A program made the translations under genes and the position numbers. Below are positions 9,069-17,407 of a DNA stretch of 64,000 nt, one piece after another. The stretch is from Nesterenkonia sandarakina (GTDB lineage Bacteria; Actinomycetota; Actinomycetes; Actinomycetales; Micrococcaceae), in contig NZ_JACCFQ010000001.1 in NCBI RefSeq assembly GCF_013410215.1, positions 682,001-746,000 of the forward strand, given 5' to 3'. Below the pieces are notes generated by a model that saw only the letters and a program-made list of their open reading frames with translations, did no database searches and was not told the origin of the DNA. Numbering within the stretch: the first letter of the stretch is position 1; each line of letters opens with the position of its first letter.

Positions 9069-10064
9069 ATGACTCACCAGCAGACCCCCGCCGGACCCCT
9101 CTCCAACCAGCGTCGCCGTGGAATCAGCGCACTGGCCCTCAGCGCCACACTCGCGCTGGTGCTGAGCAGCTGCAGCGCCTTCGATCGCGGCGACGCGGCC
9201 GAGGCCGCGCCAGAGGACCAGCAAGAGTTCACCATCGGCGTCGTCGGCGCCACCGAGAGCCACCGCGAGGTCGAGCGGATCGCGGAGGAGGAGCTCGGCT
9301 ACGAGATCGAACTCGTCGAGTTCACCGAGTACACCCAGCCCAACCCGGCGCTGACCAGTGGTGACATCGACGCCAACTGGTTCCAGCACATCGCCTACCT
9401 GGCTGACTACAACGTCAGCTCCGGTGAGGACCTGCAGCCGATCGGCTCCACCGCCGCTGTGCCGCTGACCCTGTACTCCAACGAATACACCGACGTCAGC
9501 GAGTTCGCCGACGGGGACACCATTGCGATCCCCAATGATGCGGTGAACCAGGGGCGCGCGATCAACGTGCTGGTGGAGGCCGGGCTGCTGGAGCTCTCCG
9601 AGGAGACCCGCCAGCCCGAGCCCCGGCACATCGATGAGGAGGCTTCCACCGTGACGGTGCAGCCGGTCGCCGCCCAGCAGACGGTCAACGCGCTGGAATC
9701 GGTGGAGGGTTCGGTCATCAACAACAACTTCGCCCAGGACGCCGAGCTGGACCCCGAGGGTGACGGCATCTTCGCCGATGACCCCACCGACGCCTCGGCG
9801 TTCCCCTACATCAACGCCTTCGTCACGCGCGCCGAGGACAGCGAGAACGAGGCGCTGCGTGAGATCGCGGCGGTCTACCACGATGAGCGGGTACTGGAGA
9901 TCGAGGACGAGCTCTCGGCAGGCACCTCGGTCCCCGCCTCCGAGGTGACCCCGGAGCAGCTGCAGGAGGCGCTGGTGGACTACGAGGACTCGCTGCGCAA
10001 CGCTGGTACCGAGTCCGAGGACGAGAATGGCTCCGACGACGAGGAAGCGGACGAGGACGCGTGA
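9069..10064 (+). CDS. metQ: MetQ/NlpA-family methionine-binding lipoprotein
   Basis: A 331-residue extracytoplasmic binding lipoprotein of the D/L-methionine ABC importer. The signal peptide is followed by a lipobox ending in Cys35 (VLSSC). The NlpA fold covers about 50-310, with typical NANWFQH- and TIAIPNDAVNQGRA-like segments. The C-terminal ~20 residues are almost all Asp/Glu, an acidic tail. The ATG at 9069 has GAAGGAT 6 nt upstream. An in-frame start at 8958 would add an N-terminus before the signal peptide and is rejected. It overlaps metN by 4 nt (GTGA). Confidence 0.9.
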   Translation: MTHQQTPAGPLSNQRRRGISALALSATLALVLSSCSAFDRGDAAEAAPEDQQEFTIGVVGATESHREVERIAEEELGYEIELVEFTEYTQPNPALTSGDIDANWFQHIAYLADYNVSSGEDLQPIGSTAAVPLTLYSNEYTDVSEFADGDTIAIPNDAVNQGRAINVLVEAGLLELSEETRQPEPRHIDEEASTVTVQPVAAQQTVNALESVEGSVINNNFAQDAELDPEGDGIFADDPTDASAFPYINAFVTRAEDSENEALREIAAVYHDERVLEIEDELSAGTSVPASEVTPEQLQEALVDYEDSLRNAGTESEDENGSDDEEADEDA

Positions 10065-11089
10065 GCCCAGCTCCGCTGATCGAGTTCAACAACGTCACCC
10101 GGACCTTCGGGTCGGGAGACAAGACCGTCACCGCGGTCGACGAAGTGAGCCTGCGCGTCGACCGCGGTGAGGTCTACGGGGTCATCGGGTTCTCCGGGGC
10201 CGGGAAGTCCACCCTGATCCGCCTGGTCAATGGACTCGAGCGCCCCACCGCCGGGTCCGTCCATGTGCTGGGCCAGGAGATCTCCGCAATGCGGGAGGGG
10301 CAGCTGAACAAGGTCCGCTCCCGGATCGGGATGGTCTTTCAGCAGTTCAACCTCTTCCACTCCCGCAATGTCGCCGGCAACGTGGCGTATCCACTGAAGG
10401 TGGCTGGGTGGAAGAAGGCCGAGCGTGAGGCCCGAGTGGAGGAGCTGCTGGAGTTCGTGGGACTCACCGAGAAGGCAACCCAGTACCCGGAGCAGCTCTC
10501 CGGTGGGCAGAAGCAGCGTGTTGGCATCGCCCGCGCGCTGGCCGCCAAGCCGGACATCCTCTTGGCGGACGAGTCCACCTCTGCGCTGGACCCGAAGACC
10601 ACCGGAGAGGTGCTGCGGCTGCTGCGTCGCGCCAATGAGGAGCTCGGCATCACCATCGTGGCGATCACCCACGAGATGGAGGTCATCCGCTCCATCGCGG
10701 ACCGGGTCGCCGTGATGGACCAGGGTCGGATCGTGGAATCCGGACTGGTCTATGACGTCTTCTCCAGCCCGCGCGAGACCAAGGACGCCAGCTTCGTCGG
10801 CGCCGCATTGAAGAACCGCCCCACGGCCGAAGATGTGCAGCGGATCCGCGGGCACGCCACCGGTCGGCTCGTGGTGGTCTCGCTGCAGAACGCGGCGGCG
10901 GTCAGTTCGGTGCTGGGCGAGGCTGCGTCGCATGGGGTCTCCTTCGAGATCGTGCACGGCGGCATGAACACCACCAAGAACGCCTCCTACGGCCTGCTCA
11001 CGCTCGCCCTGGAAGGTGATTCCCGTTCGGTCGAGGCCTTCGTGGCGGCGCTGAACTCAGCCGGAGAAGTCCAGGAGGTGCACGAATGA
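10061..11089 (+). CDS. metN: MetN, methionine ABC importer ATPase with NIL domain
   Basis: 342 residues. Walker A GFSGAGKST is at about 43-51, the signature LSGGQKQRV at about 147-155, and Walker B LLADESTSALD follows. The C-terminal ~75 residues form the NIL domain that binds methionine and inhibits transport when the cell is replete. The GTG start overlaps the metQ stop, and the stop overlaps the metI start (ATGA). It should energise the MetI permease at the membrane. Confidence 0.95.
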   Translation: MSPAPLIEFNNVTRTFGSGDKTVTAVDEVSLRVDRGEVYGVIGFSGAGKSTLIRLVNGLERPTAGSVHVLGQEISAMREGQLNKVRSRIGMVFQQFNLFHSRNVAGNVAYPLKVAGWKKAEREARVEELLEFVGLTEKATQYPEQLSGGQKQRVGIARALAAKPDILLADESTSALDPKTTGEVLRLLRRANEELGITIVAITHEMEVIRSIADRVAVMDQGRIVESGLVYDVFSSPRETKDASFVGAALKNRPTAEDVQRIRGHATGRLVVVSLQNAAAVSSVLGEAASHGVSFEIVHGGMNTTKNASYGLLTLALEGDSRSVEAFVAALNSAGEVQEVHE

Positions 11090-11763
11090 TCGACACATAT
11101 CGAGCTCTGGACTGGAGCTACTACGGGCCCGAGCTGCTCGAGGCGATCTTCGACACCATCTACATGGTCGCCTGGGCCTTCCTGCTCGGCGGCTTCATCG
11201 GGCTGACCATCGGACTCACGCTCTACACCACTCGGGAGGGCGGGCTGCTCTCGAACAAGTACGCCTATATGGCGATGAACGTCATCGTGAACCTGATCCG
11301 CCCGATCCCCTTCGTGATCCTGATCGCCGCCCTGCAGCCGGTGACCATCTTCGTGATCGGATCCGGGATCGGCAATGATGCGGTGATCTTCGTGATGATC
11401 TGGGCCTCCACCTTCGCGATTGCCCGAATCGTGGAACAGAACCTGGTCTCGATCGACCCAGGCGTGATCGAGGCGGCCCGAGCCATGGGTGCTTCCCGAC
11501 TGCGCATCATTCTCACGGTGCTGCTGCCGGAGGCGCTGGGCCCACTGATCCTGGGGTATACCTTCGTGATCATCGCACTCACCGACATGTCGGCGCTAGC
11601 GGGGATCATCGGCGGCGGCGGCATCGGCAACTTCGCCATCGTGGAGGGTTACAACAGGTTCCGCCCCGAAGTGACCTGGCTGGCGGTGATCGTGGTGATC
11701 CTCTTCGTCCAGTCACTGCAGCTGGTGGGCAACTGGTTGGCGCGCAAGGTGATGCGGCGCTGA
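11086..11763 (+). CDS. metI: MetI, methionine ABC importer permease
   Basis: A 225-residue integral membrane protein with about five transmembrane helices. The EAA coupling loop (IEAARAMGASRLRI) contacts MetN. It is the last gene of metQNI and is translationally coupled to metN by ATGA. The ligand could be methionine or a close relative; the upstream SAM-type leader and nearby homocysteine methyltransferase favour methionine. Confidence 0.94.
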   Translation: MIDTYRALDWSYYGPELLEAIFDTIYMVAWAFLLGGFIGLTIGLTLYTTREGGLLSNKYAYMAMNVIVNLIRPIPFVILIAALQPVTIFVIGSGIGNDAVIFVMIWASTFAIARIVEQNLVSIDPGVIEAARAMGASRLRIILTVLLPEALGPLILGYTFVIIALTDMSALAGIIGGGGIGNFAIVEGYNRFRPEVTWLAVIVVILFVQSLQLVGNWLARKVMRR

Positions 11764-11949
11764 CCCAGGAATGGCGCGGGTGACGGTCTCGCGCTCCCTG
11801 GACGGTGTCTCCGAGCGCAATGCGGGCATCAGATGGCGGCGGAGCTGCGGACCGAGACGGTTTGCCCCAGCCCTGATGATCTGCTCGGCCTGTGTCCCGC
11901 CAGTGCACAGCGCGAGACTCTTCGTCCTCGCCGGTGGTGCAGCGGCCAA

Positions 11950-11986
11950 GACTGGTGGGACCTGCAGCCAGCAGGTCCCACCAGTC
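11950..11986. repeat. 16-bp perfect hairpin between metI and pilin genes
   Basis: Arms GACTGGTGGGACCTGC (11950-11965) and its exact complement (11971-11986) flank the 5-nt loop AGCCA. There is no T-run, so it may be a terminator for metQNI that lacks the U-tract, an mRNA leader hairpin for the pilin gene, or a marker of a rearrangement point. The rest of the 264-bp gap shows no gene. Confidence 0.75.
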
Positions 11987-12027
11987 GTCGGCTCTGCGGA
12001 ACCGCGACCGTCACGGAAGGCACGGTC

Positions 12028-12267
12028 ATGAACAGCATGGTCATCACACGCGCGGACCAGGAGAGGACTCCGAAGGGTCCCGCTGCGCAGCGGGTCGAGG
12101 TCTGGGCTCGGCAGCTGCATCAGGAGGAAGACGGCCTGGCGACCGCCGAGTACGGCATCGTGATGCTTGCCGCAGTCGGCTTCGCGGGACTGCTGGTCGC
12201 GGTGCTGAGCTCCGGCACAGCCCGCGGACTGCTCACCGGCATCATCGAACGTGCGCTCTCCTTCTGA
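12028..12267 (+). CDS. DUF4244 / Flp-type pilin
   Basis: A 79-residue prepilin-like protein. A ~35-residue basic and acidic N-terminus is followed by G-LATAEYGIVML: a Gly processing site, then Glu5 of the mature pilin, then a single hydrophobic helix. This is the major-pilin type found beside TadE genes in actinobacteria. The ATG at 12028 follows GGAAGG by 9 nt. A longer reading frame from 11833 runs through the 16-bp hairpin and is rejected. It overlaps the next gene by 17 nt. The assembly ATPase and platform genes sit 10 kb away on the other strand. Confidence 0.85.
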   Translation: MNSMVITRADQERTPKGPAAQRVEVWARQLHQEEDGLATAEYGIVMLAAVGFAGLLVAVLSSGTARGLLTGIIERALSF

Positions 12268-12601
12268 GCGCGGCTCGATCAGCGCCGAGTTCGCCCTCGC
12301 GCTGCCCTCGGTGGTGCTGGTGCTGCTGCTCGTGCTCTCCCTCGGGCTGCACGGAGCGACCCAGGTCAGCCTGGAGGCTGGCGCCGGCGCCGCGGCCCGC
12401 GAGCTCGCGCGTGGGCAGGGACCGGAGGCTGCGCAACGGACCGCCAGACGGATCGCTGGCGAGGAGGTGTCCTTCGCGCTCGGCCACGACCAGGATTACG
12501 TCACGGTCTCACTGACACGTCCCGTGCGAATCCTAGGAGGGATCGAGGTCGCGATGACCCAGGACGCTCAGGCCACCGCCCGGGTCGAGACCCTGCCGTG
12601 A
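12251..12601 (+). CDS. tadE: TadE-like minor pilin
   Basis: 116 residues. After a short cytoplasmic leader (RGSISAEFALALP) comes one long hydrophobic helix and a small extracellular beta domain. The SAEFAL motif with its glutamate is the TadE pseudopilin signature. The GTG start lies inside the pilin gene, and the stop overlaps the next start (GTGA), so the three genes form one coupled operon. Confidence 0.85.
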   Translation: MRSPSERGSISAEFALALPSVVLVLLLVLSLGLHGATQVSLEAGAGAAARELARGQGPEAAQRTARRIAGEEVSFALGHDQDYVTVSLTRPVRILGGIEVAMTQDAQATARVETLP

Positions 12602-12996
12602 GTCACCTGAGGCGTACCACCGAGGAGCGCGGCTCGGGAACGGTGGCGGCGCTGGGGCTGATCATGGTGCTGCTCCTGCTGCTCGCGGCGGCGCAGGTTG
12701 CGAGCCTGGTCGCGGTCTCCTCCGCGCAGGCTGCCCGCGGGGCGGACCTGGCGGCGCTCGCCGGAGCCGATGCGGCGCGCGGGCTGAGCACCGGCAGCCC
12801 GTGCGCCGTGGCGGAGGCTGTGGCCCTGCGCAACGCGGTTCAGCTCACCAGCTGCACTGTGACCGGCGAACACGGCACCGAGGTGCTGGTGCGCACCGCA
12901 GTGCCGATCCTTCCCGGCCGACTGATCGACCCCGGTGGCGTGGACCTCTCCGCACTGCTCAGTCGTGGTGCGGCGCGCGCCGGGCCTCCCGGGTGA
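12598..12996 (+). CDS. Rv3660c-neighbourhood TadE-like (TadF-type) protein
   Basis: 132 residues with an N-terminal RGSGTVAALGLIM hydrophobic helix and the conserved QAARGADLAALAGADAA segment. That segment is typical of the actinobacterial helicase/secretion-neighbourhood TadE-like family. It is a likely membrane-anchored accessory pseudopilin and the last gene of the pilin operon. The M20 peptidase gene follows convergently only 7 bp away. Confidence 0.82.
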   Translation: MSHLRRTTEERGSGTVAALGLIMVLLLLLAAAQVASLVAVSSAQAARGADLAALAGADAARGLSTGSPCAVAEAVALRNAVQLTSCTVTGEHGTEVLVRTAVPILPGRLIDPGGVDLSALLSRGAARAGPPG

Positions 12997-13003
12997 GCCT
13001 GGA

Positions 13004-14170
13004 TCAGAGCCGGGACAGCAGCGCCGCCAGCAGCGCGATCCGTTCCGGGATCGATTCCAGCCGGACCTGTTCGTGATCGGCGTGGGCCCCTGCACCGTCA
13101 GGACCGAACCCGTCGAGGGTCGGCAGCCCGGAACCGAGGAAATTGGTGTCTCCGGCGCCAGCCGCAGGACGACCGCCGACGCCGGGAAGTCCGGCGTCCT
13201 GGGCAGCGGCCTCCACAGCGGCAAGCAGCTGCTCATCCGCGGCGTCGGCCTGCCAGGCGGGACGCTGGGACAAGGTGTGCACCTGCAGCTGGGCATCTGG
13301 ACGCACCGGAGCCAATCCCCGGATCGCCGCCAGCACCTGCTCCTCGACCTCGGGGGTGCGGAACCGCAGTCCCACCTCCACAGATGCCGCCGCGGGCACC
13401 ACGTTGGTCTTCCCTCCCCCGGTGATGGTGCCGACATTGCACAGCACGTCTGCCGGGGCGGCCTCTTGGGCAGCACCGATGATCTTCCGCAGCGCCAGGA
13501 TCTGATCCACCAGCTCCTCGATCGCGTTGATCCCACCCTCGGGGTCCAGTGCGGCATGCGAGGCGCGCCCGGTGACCTGCAGCCGGAGCCTGGTGCTGCC
13601 CAGCCGACCCACCTTCAGCGCCCCACCCGGGTGTGGCGACTCGAAGCCGAGCACGGCACTGACCCCCTGCGCACTGGTCAGCAGCAGTTCCCGCGAGCTG
13701 GGGGAACCGATCTCTTCATCCCCGACCACGATCACGCGCACCGGCGGCCGGGAGAGCCCCAGTTCGGTGCTCACGCTCAGGCCTTGGTGCATGATCAGCA
13801 GCCCGGACTTCATGTCGAAGATTCCGGGCCCATAGGCGATGCCGTCCTCGATGCGGAACGGCATGTTCTGCAGCGTTCCGGTCGGCCACACGGTGTCAGA
13901 GTGCCCGACGAAGAGCACCGGAGCAGCATCCCGCTGCTCCCCGGCTCCCGGAATGTCCAGCACCAGGTGGGTCCCCCACTCCCCGGTCTGGGCAGAGACT
14001 TCGGCGTCATGTTCGGCGAAGAGCTCGCGCACCTGATCCGCGACGGCGGTGACTCCCGCTGCGTCGCCGGTGGGAGACTCGACTCCTACCATGCGTTCCA
14101 GAAGTTCCAGGGTGCTCTCGTAGCGATTCCTCGCCAGATCAAGCAGGGCAGTGGGAGAAGGGGTATCCAT
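13004..14170 (-). CDS. M20-family metallopeptidase (CPG2/ArgE/DapE type)
   Basis: A 388-residue dinuclear-zinc amidase. Metal and catalytic residues are His90 and Asp92 (GHSDTVWP), Asp119 (DMKSG) and Glu152-Glu153 (GDEEIGS), with the late His in AHADHEQ. It resembles carboxypeptidase G2. It is divergent from a GNAT / SIS / OSBS-NSAR enolase operon. In Geobacillus, an M20 desuccinylase, GNAT succinyltransferase and NSAR convert D-amino acids to L-forms, so an N-acyl-amino-acid hydrolase role is inferred. The ATG at 14170 is leaderless, with TATCAT six bases upstream. A reading frame continuing to 15160 is antisense to the neighbours and is rejected. Confidence 0.88.
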   Translation of the reverse strand: MDTPSPTALLDLARNRYESTLELLERMVGVESPTGDAAGVTAVADQVRELFAEHDAEVSAQTGEWGTHLVLDIPGAGEQRDAAPVLFVGHSDTVWPTGTLQNMPFRIEDGIAYGPGIFDMKSGLLIMHQGLSVSTELGLSRPPVRVIVVGDEEIGSPSSRELLLTSAQGVSAVLGFESPHPGGALKVGRLGSTRLRLQVTGRASHAALDPEGGINAIEELVDQILALRKIIGAAQEAAPADVLCNVGTITGGGKTNVVPAAASVEVGLRFRTPEVEEQVLAAIRGLAPVRPDAQLQVHTLSQRPAWQADAADEQLLAAVEAAAQDAGLPGVGGRPAAGAGDTNFLGSGLPTLDGFGPDGAGAHADHEQVRLESIPERIALLAALLSRL

Positions 14171-14175
14171 GGGAC

Positions 14176-14182
14176 TATGATA
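14176..14182. promoter_or_regulatory. Overlapping divergent -10 boxes
   Basis: The same bases read TATGAT on the plus strand (14176-14181) and TATCAT on the minus strand (14177-14182). The minus box sits 6 nt before the M20 peptidase ATG. The plus box predicts a ~35-nt leader for the GNAT operon. Polymerase cannot occupy both at once, so the two transcripts should compete. Confidence 0.5.
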
Positions 14183-14221
14183 CGCAACGTAAGAACATTG
14201 ACCAGGCTTCGAGAGGACCGC

Positions 14222-15034
14222 ATGAGAGACCAGGATGCCGTCGCACCCGCTGCCCCCGCCATGCCGGAATCGGTCAGCCTGGCAGACGGGGTGCAGGTCA
14301 GGGGCCTCACCGAGGTCGCCGAGCTGGAAGCTGCCTGCCGGCTCTATCGCGATGTCTTCTCCTACAGCGGGGAGGATCAGGGCATCAACGCTCGGCTGCT
14401 GAAGAACCTGCTCACCTACGGGGGCACCGTCGTCGGGGCGCTCGACGCCGCGGGCGCCGTGCGCGGGATGGCGTTCGGCTGGACCGCCGTGGAGACCGAT
14501 CCGGAAGACCCGCACATCTATCACTTCTCCCAGGCCGCGGTGATCGCCCAGGACCTGCAGGGCCAGGGGGTGGGCCGTGCGCTGAAGAACGTCCAGGCCG
14601 CCGTCGCACACCGGCAGGGTGCAAGCCGGATGCGCTGGACCTATAACCCGATGATCAGCCGCAACGCGCACTTCAACCTGGACGTGCTCGGCGCACAGGG
14701 CCGCTGGTTCACCCGGGACGCCCTGGCCGGCCCAGGCACCGATCGCATCACCGTGGAATGGCGCCTCGGCGGTGACAGCGCCCCGACGCTGCCCGGCGCA
14801 TCCCATGAGTTCGACGCCGAACTGACGGAGCAGCCGCTCACCGCTCCCGGAGAGACCCGGTCTCATGGCGACTCGATGGCGCTCGCCGTTCCCGCCCAGC
14901 AGCCCACCGATCCGGCAGTCGTCGTGGTGCTCCGGAGCCGCTTCAGCGAGATCTTCGACCAGGGGTTCGTGGCAGTCTCCTGCCGCCGCGTAGATGAGGA
15001 TCTGGCCGTCTACAGCTTCACGAGGCCATCGTGA
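14222..15034 (+). CDS. GNAT acyltransferase, COG3375-like
   Basis: A 270-residue predicted acyltransferase. The GNAT fold is in the N-terminal two-thirds, with the CoA-binding loop QDLQGQGVGRAL at about 110-121, followed by RMRWTYNPMISRNAHFN, which is characteristic of COG3375. Proteins of this family sit next to OSBS/NSAR enolases, and one from Geobacillus was shown to be a D-amino-acid N-succinyltransferase. The ATG at 14222 has GAGAGGA 7 nt upstream. It overlaps the SIS gene by 4 nt. The acyl donor here is inferred, not shown. Confidence 0.82.
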   Translation: MRDQDAVAPAAPAMPESVSLADGVQVRGLTEVAELEAACRLYRDVFSYSGEDQGINARLLKNLLTYGGTVVGALDAAGAVRGMAFGWTAVETDPEDPHIYHFSQAAVIAQDLQGQGVGRALKNVQAAVAHRQGASRMRWTYNPMISRNAHFNLDVLGAQGRWFTRDALAGPGTDRITVEWRLGGDSAPTLPGASHEFDAELTEQPLTAPGETRSHGDSMALAVPAQQPTDPAVVVVLRSRFSEIFDQGFVAVSCRRVDEDLAVYSFTRPS

Positions 15035-15759
15035 GCAGCAACGGAACCAGCAACAGCCGCGACGATATGCCGGGCCAGGACCCGGGCACGGCGCCGGAGG
15101 AGCAGGTGCCGGACGAGCAGGTGCCGGAGGAGCTTCGGGGGCCGGATAGTCCCGCGGCACGCTTCGGAGCCAGCATGACTCCTCGTGCCTCGGCCAAGAC
15201 CCTGCAGGCGAGGTTGATCCGCAAGGAGCGCGAGAACCTGGACCGGGTCTTTGCCAGCTTCGAGACCGAAGACTCCGTCGCCCGAGCCGCCGCGTTGATC
15301 GCCGGGGCCCGCCGTCGGTTCATCGTCGGTCATGGGAGGTCCGCCGCCTTCGCGCACCTGCTGGATCTGGATCTCTCTCACGGGCTCTCTCAGGTCTGGC
15401 TGATCGATGGCCAGAGCACCCGCGGACTCGACGTGCTCACCGATGTGCGCGGCACCGATGTCCTGGTCGCGTTCTCGATGCGCCGCTACCGCCGCGAGAC
15501 TGCAGAGCTGGTGCAGGCCTTCGCCGCGCGCGGTGGCACGGTGGTCGTGGTGACCGACTCAGCGGAGGCACCCGTGGTGGAACCGGCCAGCGAAGCAGTG
15601 ATCGTGCTCACCGACTCCGCCTCCGTCACGGACTCCGCCACCGGCATCGCCGCAGTGATCCACCTGCTCACTGCGTTGACCACGGCAAGCGCCAAGGGAA
15701 GCCGACGCCGGCTGACCGAGAGGGAATCACTGATCCAAGAGATGGGACTGTATATCTGA
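15031..15759 (+). CDS. RpiR-like SIS-domain protein lacking the HTH domain
   Basis: 242 residues. The SIS fold (about 95-225) contains VGHGRSAAFAHLL and the VAFSMRRYRRET loop seen in MurR/RpiR regulators. The usual N-terminal helix-turn-helix of ~80 residues is missing. In its place are ~45 Pro/Glu/Asp-rich residues with a VPDEQVPEE duplication and a short helical linker. It therefore may not bind DNA alone and could be a ligand-sensing partner or a phosphosugar/amino-acid isomerase-like protein. It overlaps both neighbours in the operon. Confidence 0.75.
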   Translation: MSSNGTSNSRDDMPGQDPGTAPEEQVPDEQVPEELRGPDSPAARFGASMTPRASAKTLQARLIRKERENLDRVFASFETEDSVARAAALIAGARRRFIVGHGRSAAFAHLLDLDLSHGLSQVWLIDGQSTRGLDVLTDVRGTDVLVAFSMRRYRRETAELVQAFAARGGTVVVVTDSAEAPVVEPASEAVIVLTDSASVTDSATGIAAVIHLLTALTTASAKGSRRRLTERESLIQEMGLYI

Positions 15760-16889
15760 TGCGCGCCACCGAGATAGTGCTCCACGACGTCGAGCTCCCC
15801 CTGCGGCATGCCTTCGAGACCAGCTCGCACCGGAAGTCCTCGCTGCGTCACCTGCTGGTGGAGATGATCGCCGAGGACGGGTCCGTGGGCTGGGGCGAGA
15901 TCGCCTCACCCGCTGGACCCTTCTACGCCCCCGAGACCACGACGACGGCGTGGCAGACCGCCGTCGAGCATCTGATCCCCGCCGTGCTCGGCGCCCAGTG
16001 GGAGCACCCCGATGAGATCGCCGGACTCTATGCCAAGGTCCGCGGAAACTACTTTGCCAAGGCCGGAATCGAGATGGCCGCCTGGACCCTGTGGACGCAG
16101 GCGCAGGGTATCCCGTTGGCAGCAGCACTTGGCGGTGAACGCGACAGCGTCATCGCGGGGGTGTCACTGGGCATCGAGCCGAGCATCGAGGCGCTGCTCA
16201 CCGAGGTGGCCCGGCATGTCGACTCGGGCTACCCGCGGGTGAAGCTGAAGATCGCCCCGGGCTGGGATGTGGAGCCGGTGCGCGCGGTGCGCGAAGCCTT
16301 CCCCGACCTCGATGTCCACGTCGACGCCAACGGGGCCTACCCGGGATCCACCGAACCCGGCGGTGAGGCAGCCTTCGAGGTGCTCCGCACCCTGGACCCC
16401 TACCGATTGACCATGATCGAACAGCCCTTCGCCCCGAAGAACTTCTTGGACCACGCGCGGCTGACCGCCGCGCTGGAGACCCCGGTCTGCCTGGACGAGT
16501 CGGTGGAGACCCTCGATGACCTGCGCACCGCGCTGGCCCTGAAGGCGGGCAACGTGCTCAACATCAAGGTCTCCCGGATGGGTGGGCTCAGTGCAGCCCG
16601 AGACGCCCACCGCCTCGCCGCCGAGGCTGGTTGGCCGGTCTGGTGCGGAGGCATGCACGAGTTCGGTGTCGGCCGGCTGGCCAATGTGGCGATCTCTTCG
16701 CTGCCCGGCTTCACGCTGCCCTCAGATGTGTCAGCCTCCGGGAAGTACTACGCGGAAGACATCATCGACCCTCCGGTCACCGCGGACCAGGGAGTGGTGC
16801 AGGTCCCGACCGCACCAGGGCTCGGCCACGGCGTGCGCCGCGAGGTCATCGACGCCCATGCCACCAGGCAGGAGCGCTTCCGGGCCTGA
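15759..16889 (+). CDS. OSBS/N-acylamino acid racemase-family enolase
   Basis: A 376-residue MR/MLE-subgroup enolase. The catalytic KxK is Lys162/Lys164 (KLKIAPG). Metal ligands are Asp189 (DANGAY), Glu221 (IEQPF) and Asp246 (LDESV). The opposing catalytic lysine is Lys270 (IKVSRMGG), and GGMHEFGVGR is the signature of the OSBS/NSAR branch. Family members make o-succinylbenzoate for menaquinone and/or racemize N-succinylamino acids. With a GNAT and an M20 enzyme beside it and no other men genes in view, racemase activity is the better guess. ATG overlaps the previous stop (TGATG). Confidence 0.87.
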   Translation: MRATEIVLHDVELPLRHAFETSSHRKSSLRHLLVEMIAEDGSVGWGEIASPAGPFYAPETTTTAWQTAVEHLIPAVLGAQWEHPDEIAGLYAKVRGNYFAKAGIEMAAWTLWTQAQGIPLAAALGGERDSVIAGVSLGIEPSIEALLTEVARHVDSGYPRVKLKIAPGWDVEPVRAVREAFPDLDVHVDANGAYPGSTEPGGEAAFEVLRTLDPYRLTMIEQPFAPKNFLDHARLTAALETPVCLDESVETLDDLRTALALKAGNVLNIKVSRMGGLSAARDAHRLAAEAGWPVWCGGMHEFGVGRLANVAISSLPGFTLPSDVSASGKYYAEDIIDPPVTADQGVVQVPTAPGLGHGVRREVIDAHATRQERFRA

Positions 16890-16980
16890 CGCGTCCCTGC
16901 GGCGCACTATCCTGACATCAGTACCCTGAAGAGTCGGCAGTCCTCGCGACGTCTCATCTACTGAGAGGCAGAGAAAGACC

Positions 16981-17259
16981 ATGGTCACCGCATTCGTGAT
17001 GATGAAGACCGATCCGCACCGGATCCCCGAGTCCGCGCAGGACATCGCCAATATCGACGAGGTCCAGGCCGTGTATTCGGTCACCGGCAAGTGGGATCTG
17101 GTGGCGATGGTGAAGACTCCGAACCTGGAGGATCTCAGCGACCTGGTCCCGGCGAAGATCTCCAAGGTGGCCACGGTCCATGACACCGAGACCATGGTCG
17201 CGTTCCGCACCTACTCGGATCAGGAGCTCGAAGCCAGCTTCAGCCTGGGCGGAGAGTAG
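16981..17259 (+). CDS. Stand-alone Lrp/AsnC RAM (ligand-binding) protein
   Basis: 92 residues covering only the alpha-beta RAM domain of Lrp/AsnC regulators, with VQAVYSVTGKWDLVAMV in the usual place. There is no helix-turn-helix. Such SIP-type proteins bind amino acids and assemble as oligomers, and may modulate full-length Lrp proteins. The gene is 91 bp after the enolase gene and could share its transcript; an amino-acid sensor would fit that pathway. Confidence 0.88.
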   Translation: MVTAFVMMKTDPHRIPESAQDIANIDEVQAVYSVTGKWDLVAMVKTPNLEDLSDLVPAKISKVATVHDTETMVAFRTYSDQELEASFSLGGE

Positions 17260-17276
17260 CCCGGGCTCTGCTCAGA

Positions 17277-17315
17277 CACTGAGGGCCCGACCGGAATCCG
17301 GTCGGGCCCTCAGTG
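17277..17315. terminator. Bidirectional terminator-like hairpin, 18-bp stem
   Basis: CACTGAGGGCCCGACCGG (17277-17294) and its perfect complement (17298-17315) flank a 3-nt loop. It lies between the convergent RAM gene and the TRAP permease gene. There is no long T-run on either side. Confidence 0.75.
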
Positions 17316-17407
17316 ACTGCTCGGGGTAGAGCGTTTCAGGCCTTCAGCGCCTCGGGTTCAGCATCCCGCGTGCAGCGCCTGAGGGACTCCACCCGCTGCG
17401 CCTGGAC

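Noticed and set aside
11833-12027. Longer pilin start, adding 65 residues
   Set aside because: It would translate through the 16-bp hairpin. The ATG at 12028 has a good ribosome binding site and the usual length.
13004-15160. A 718-codon extension of the M20 peptidase
   Set aside because: The extra N-terminus is antisense to the GNAT gene. The family's natural start is the leaderless ATG at 14170.
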